13,172 nt of DNA, taken from JAZDJP01 sp043803805. Lineage in GTDB: Bacteria; Planctomycetota; JAZDJP01. A program made the translations under genes and the position numbers. Below are positions 12,847-13,172 of the stretch, piece after piece; position 1 is the first letter of the stretch, and the number at the start of each line of letters is the position of its first letter. The notes under the pieces are model-generated. The model made no database searches and was not told where the DNA came from. It saw nothing but the letters and a program-made list of their open reading frames with translations. The stretch spans positions 1-13,172 of the forward strand of contig JAZDJP010000119.1 of NCBI GenBank assembly GCA_043803805.1, written 5' to 3'.

Positions 12847-13172
12847 ATGGACGAGCCCATGGCGAATTCCAACGCGGCGGGGTCCCCGACGGGGGACGCG
12901 ATCACCCGTGAGGAGGAGTCGGCGCTTCTGGGATCCGGTCCGGGGGCGGCGCCCGCCGACGCGACGGAGCCCTCCCGGAAAAATATCGACCGGATTCTCA
13001 AGATTCCCCTTACGGTAAAAGTGCTTCTGGTCGGGAAGAACATGAAGATGGAGGAGGTCCTGCGCATCATCCCCGGCTCCGTGCTGGAGTTCGAGAAACC
13101 CTACAACGAGCCCCTGGACATTCTCGTTCACGACCAGCCGATCGGTCGCGGAGAGGTGGTGACCGTCGGCGA
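12847..13172 (+). CDS. fliN: Flagellar motor switch protein FliN, 3' end cut by window
   Basis: 108 codons are visible from ATG 12847, two bases after the fliM stop, so the pair is coupled. A second ATG at 12859 is also possible. Residues 1-45 are a low-complexity Ala/Gly/Pro/Ser linker containing TREEESALLGSG. From about 47 the SpoA domain is clear: IDRILKIPLTVKVLLVGKNM, then MEEVLRIIPGSVLEFEKPYNEPLDI, then LVHDQPIGRGEVVTVG at the edge, where typical FliN proteins have only about 15-20 residues left. It has no CheC-like middle domain, so it is FliN rather than FliY. It forms the base of the C-ring with FliM. Confidence 0.92.
   Translation, partial: MDEPMANSNAAGSPTGDAITREEESALLGSGPGAAPADATEPSRKNIDRILKIPLTVKVLLVGKNMKMEEVLRIIPGSVLEFEKPYNEPLDILVHDQPIGRGEVVTVG

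Overview
This is a GC-rich bacterial chromosomal segment. It encodes flagellar switch proteins, a PilZ protein, enolase, threonine synthase, ProA and ScpB. Long intergenic stretches packed with short degenerate repeats, and a DUF4832-type glycosidase-like protein, recall PVC-related lineages (Lentisphaerota, Kiritimatiellota, Omnitrophota) or a similar uncultured phylum. That placement is an impression from protein and repeat style, not a proven assignment.

Layout. Bases 1-138 are the tip of an IS66-like insertion sequence cut by the window edge. Directly against it lies the 3' part of a type III restriction/helicase-like gene (139-1040), which the element appears to have interrupted. A repeat-rich gap follows. 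Next, on the minus strand, is a probable toxin-antitoxin pair: a VapC-like PIN toxin (2054-1581) and a 57-residue partner (1578-1405), read from a promoter that would give a leaderless mRNA. Together the IS, broken restriction gene, TA pair and repeats form an accessory island covering 1-2618.

From 2619 on, the window is mostly housekeeping. A beta-CASP metallo-beta-lactamase RNase-like gene (minus) diverges from thrC (plus), with a probable thrC promoter between them. Twenty bases after thrC comes a large glycosidase-like DUF4832 gene with an unusual N-terminal triple repeat. scpB has its own promoter. A PilZ gene follows, preceded by a 134-bp inverted-repeat element. Then come eno and an FtsB/DivIC-like gene that overlap by 49 bp, then proA. 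After a second GACTC-type repeat tract the window ends in fliM-fliN of the flagellar C-ring.

How the genes work together. FliM and FliN build the motor switch, and PilZ may link cyclic di-GMP to motility or surface behaviour, though that is inference. Eno and FtsB-like are translationally coupled. ThrC and ProA are amino-acid biosynthetic genes whose usual partners (thrB/hom, proB) are not in the window.

The most unusual points are: period-8 GACTC arrays placed immediately after the stop codons of two unrelated genes; an enolase whose stop codon seems to have been lost from an ATGA overlap; the N-terminal triple repeat on the DUF4832 protein; the PIN toxin pair with a leaderless-type promoter; and the IS66/restriction-gene junction.
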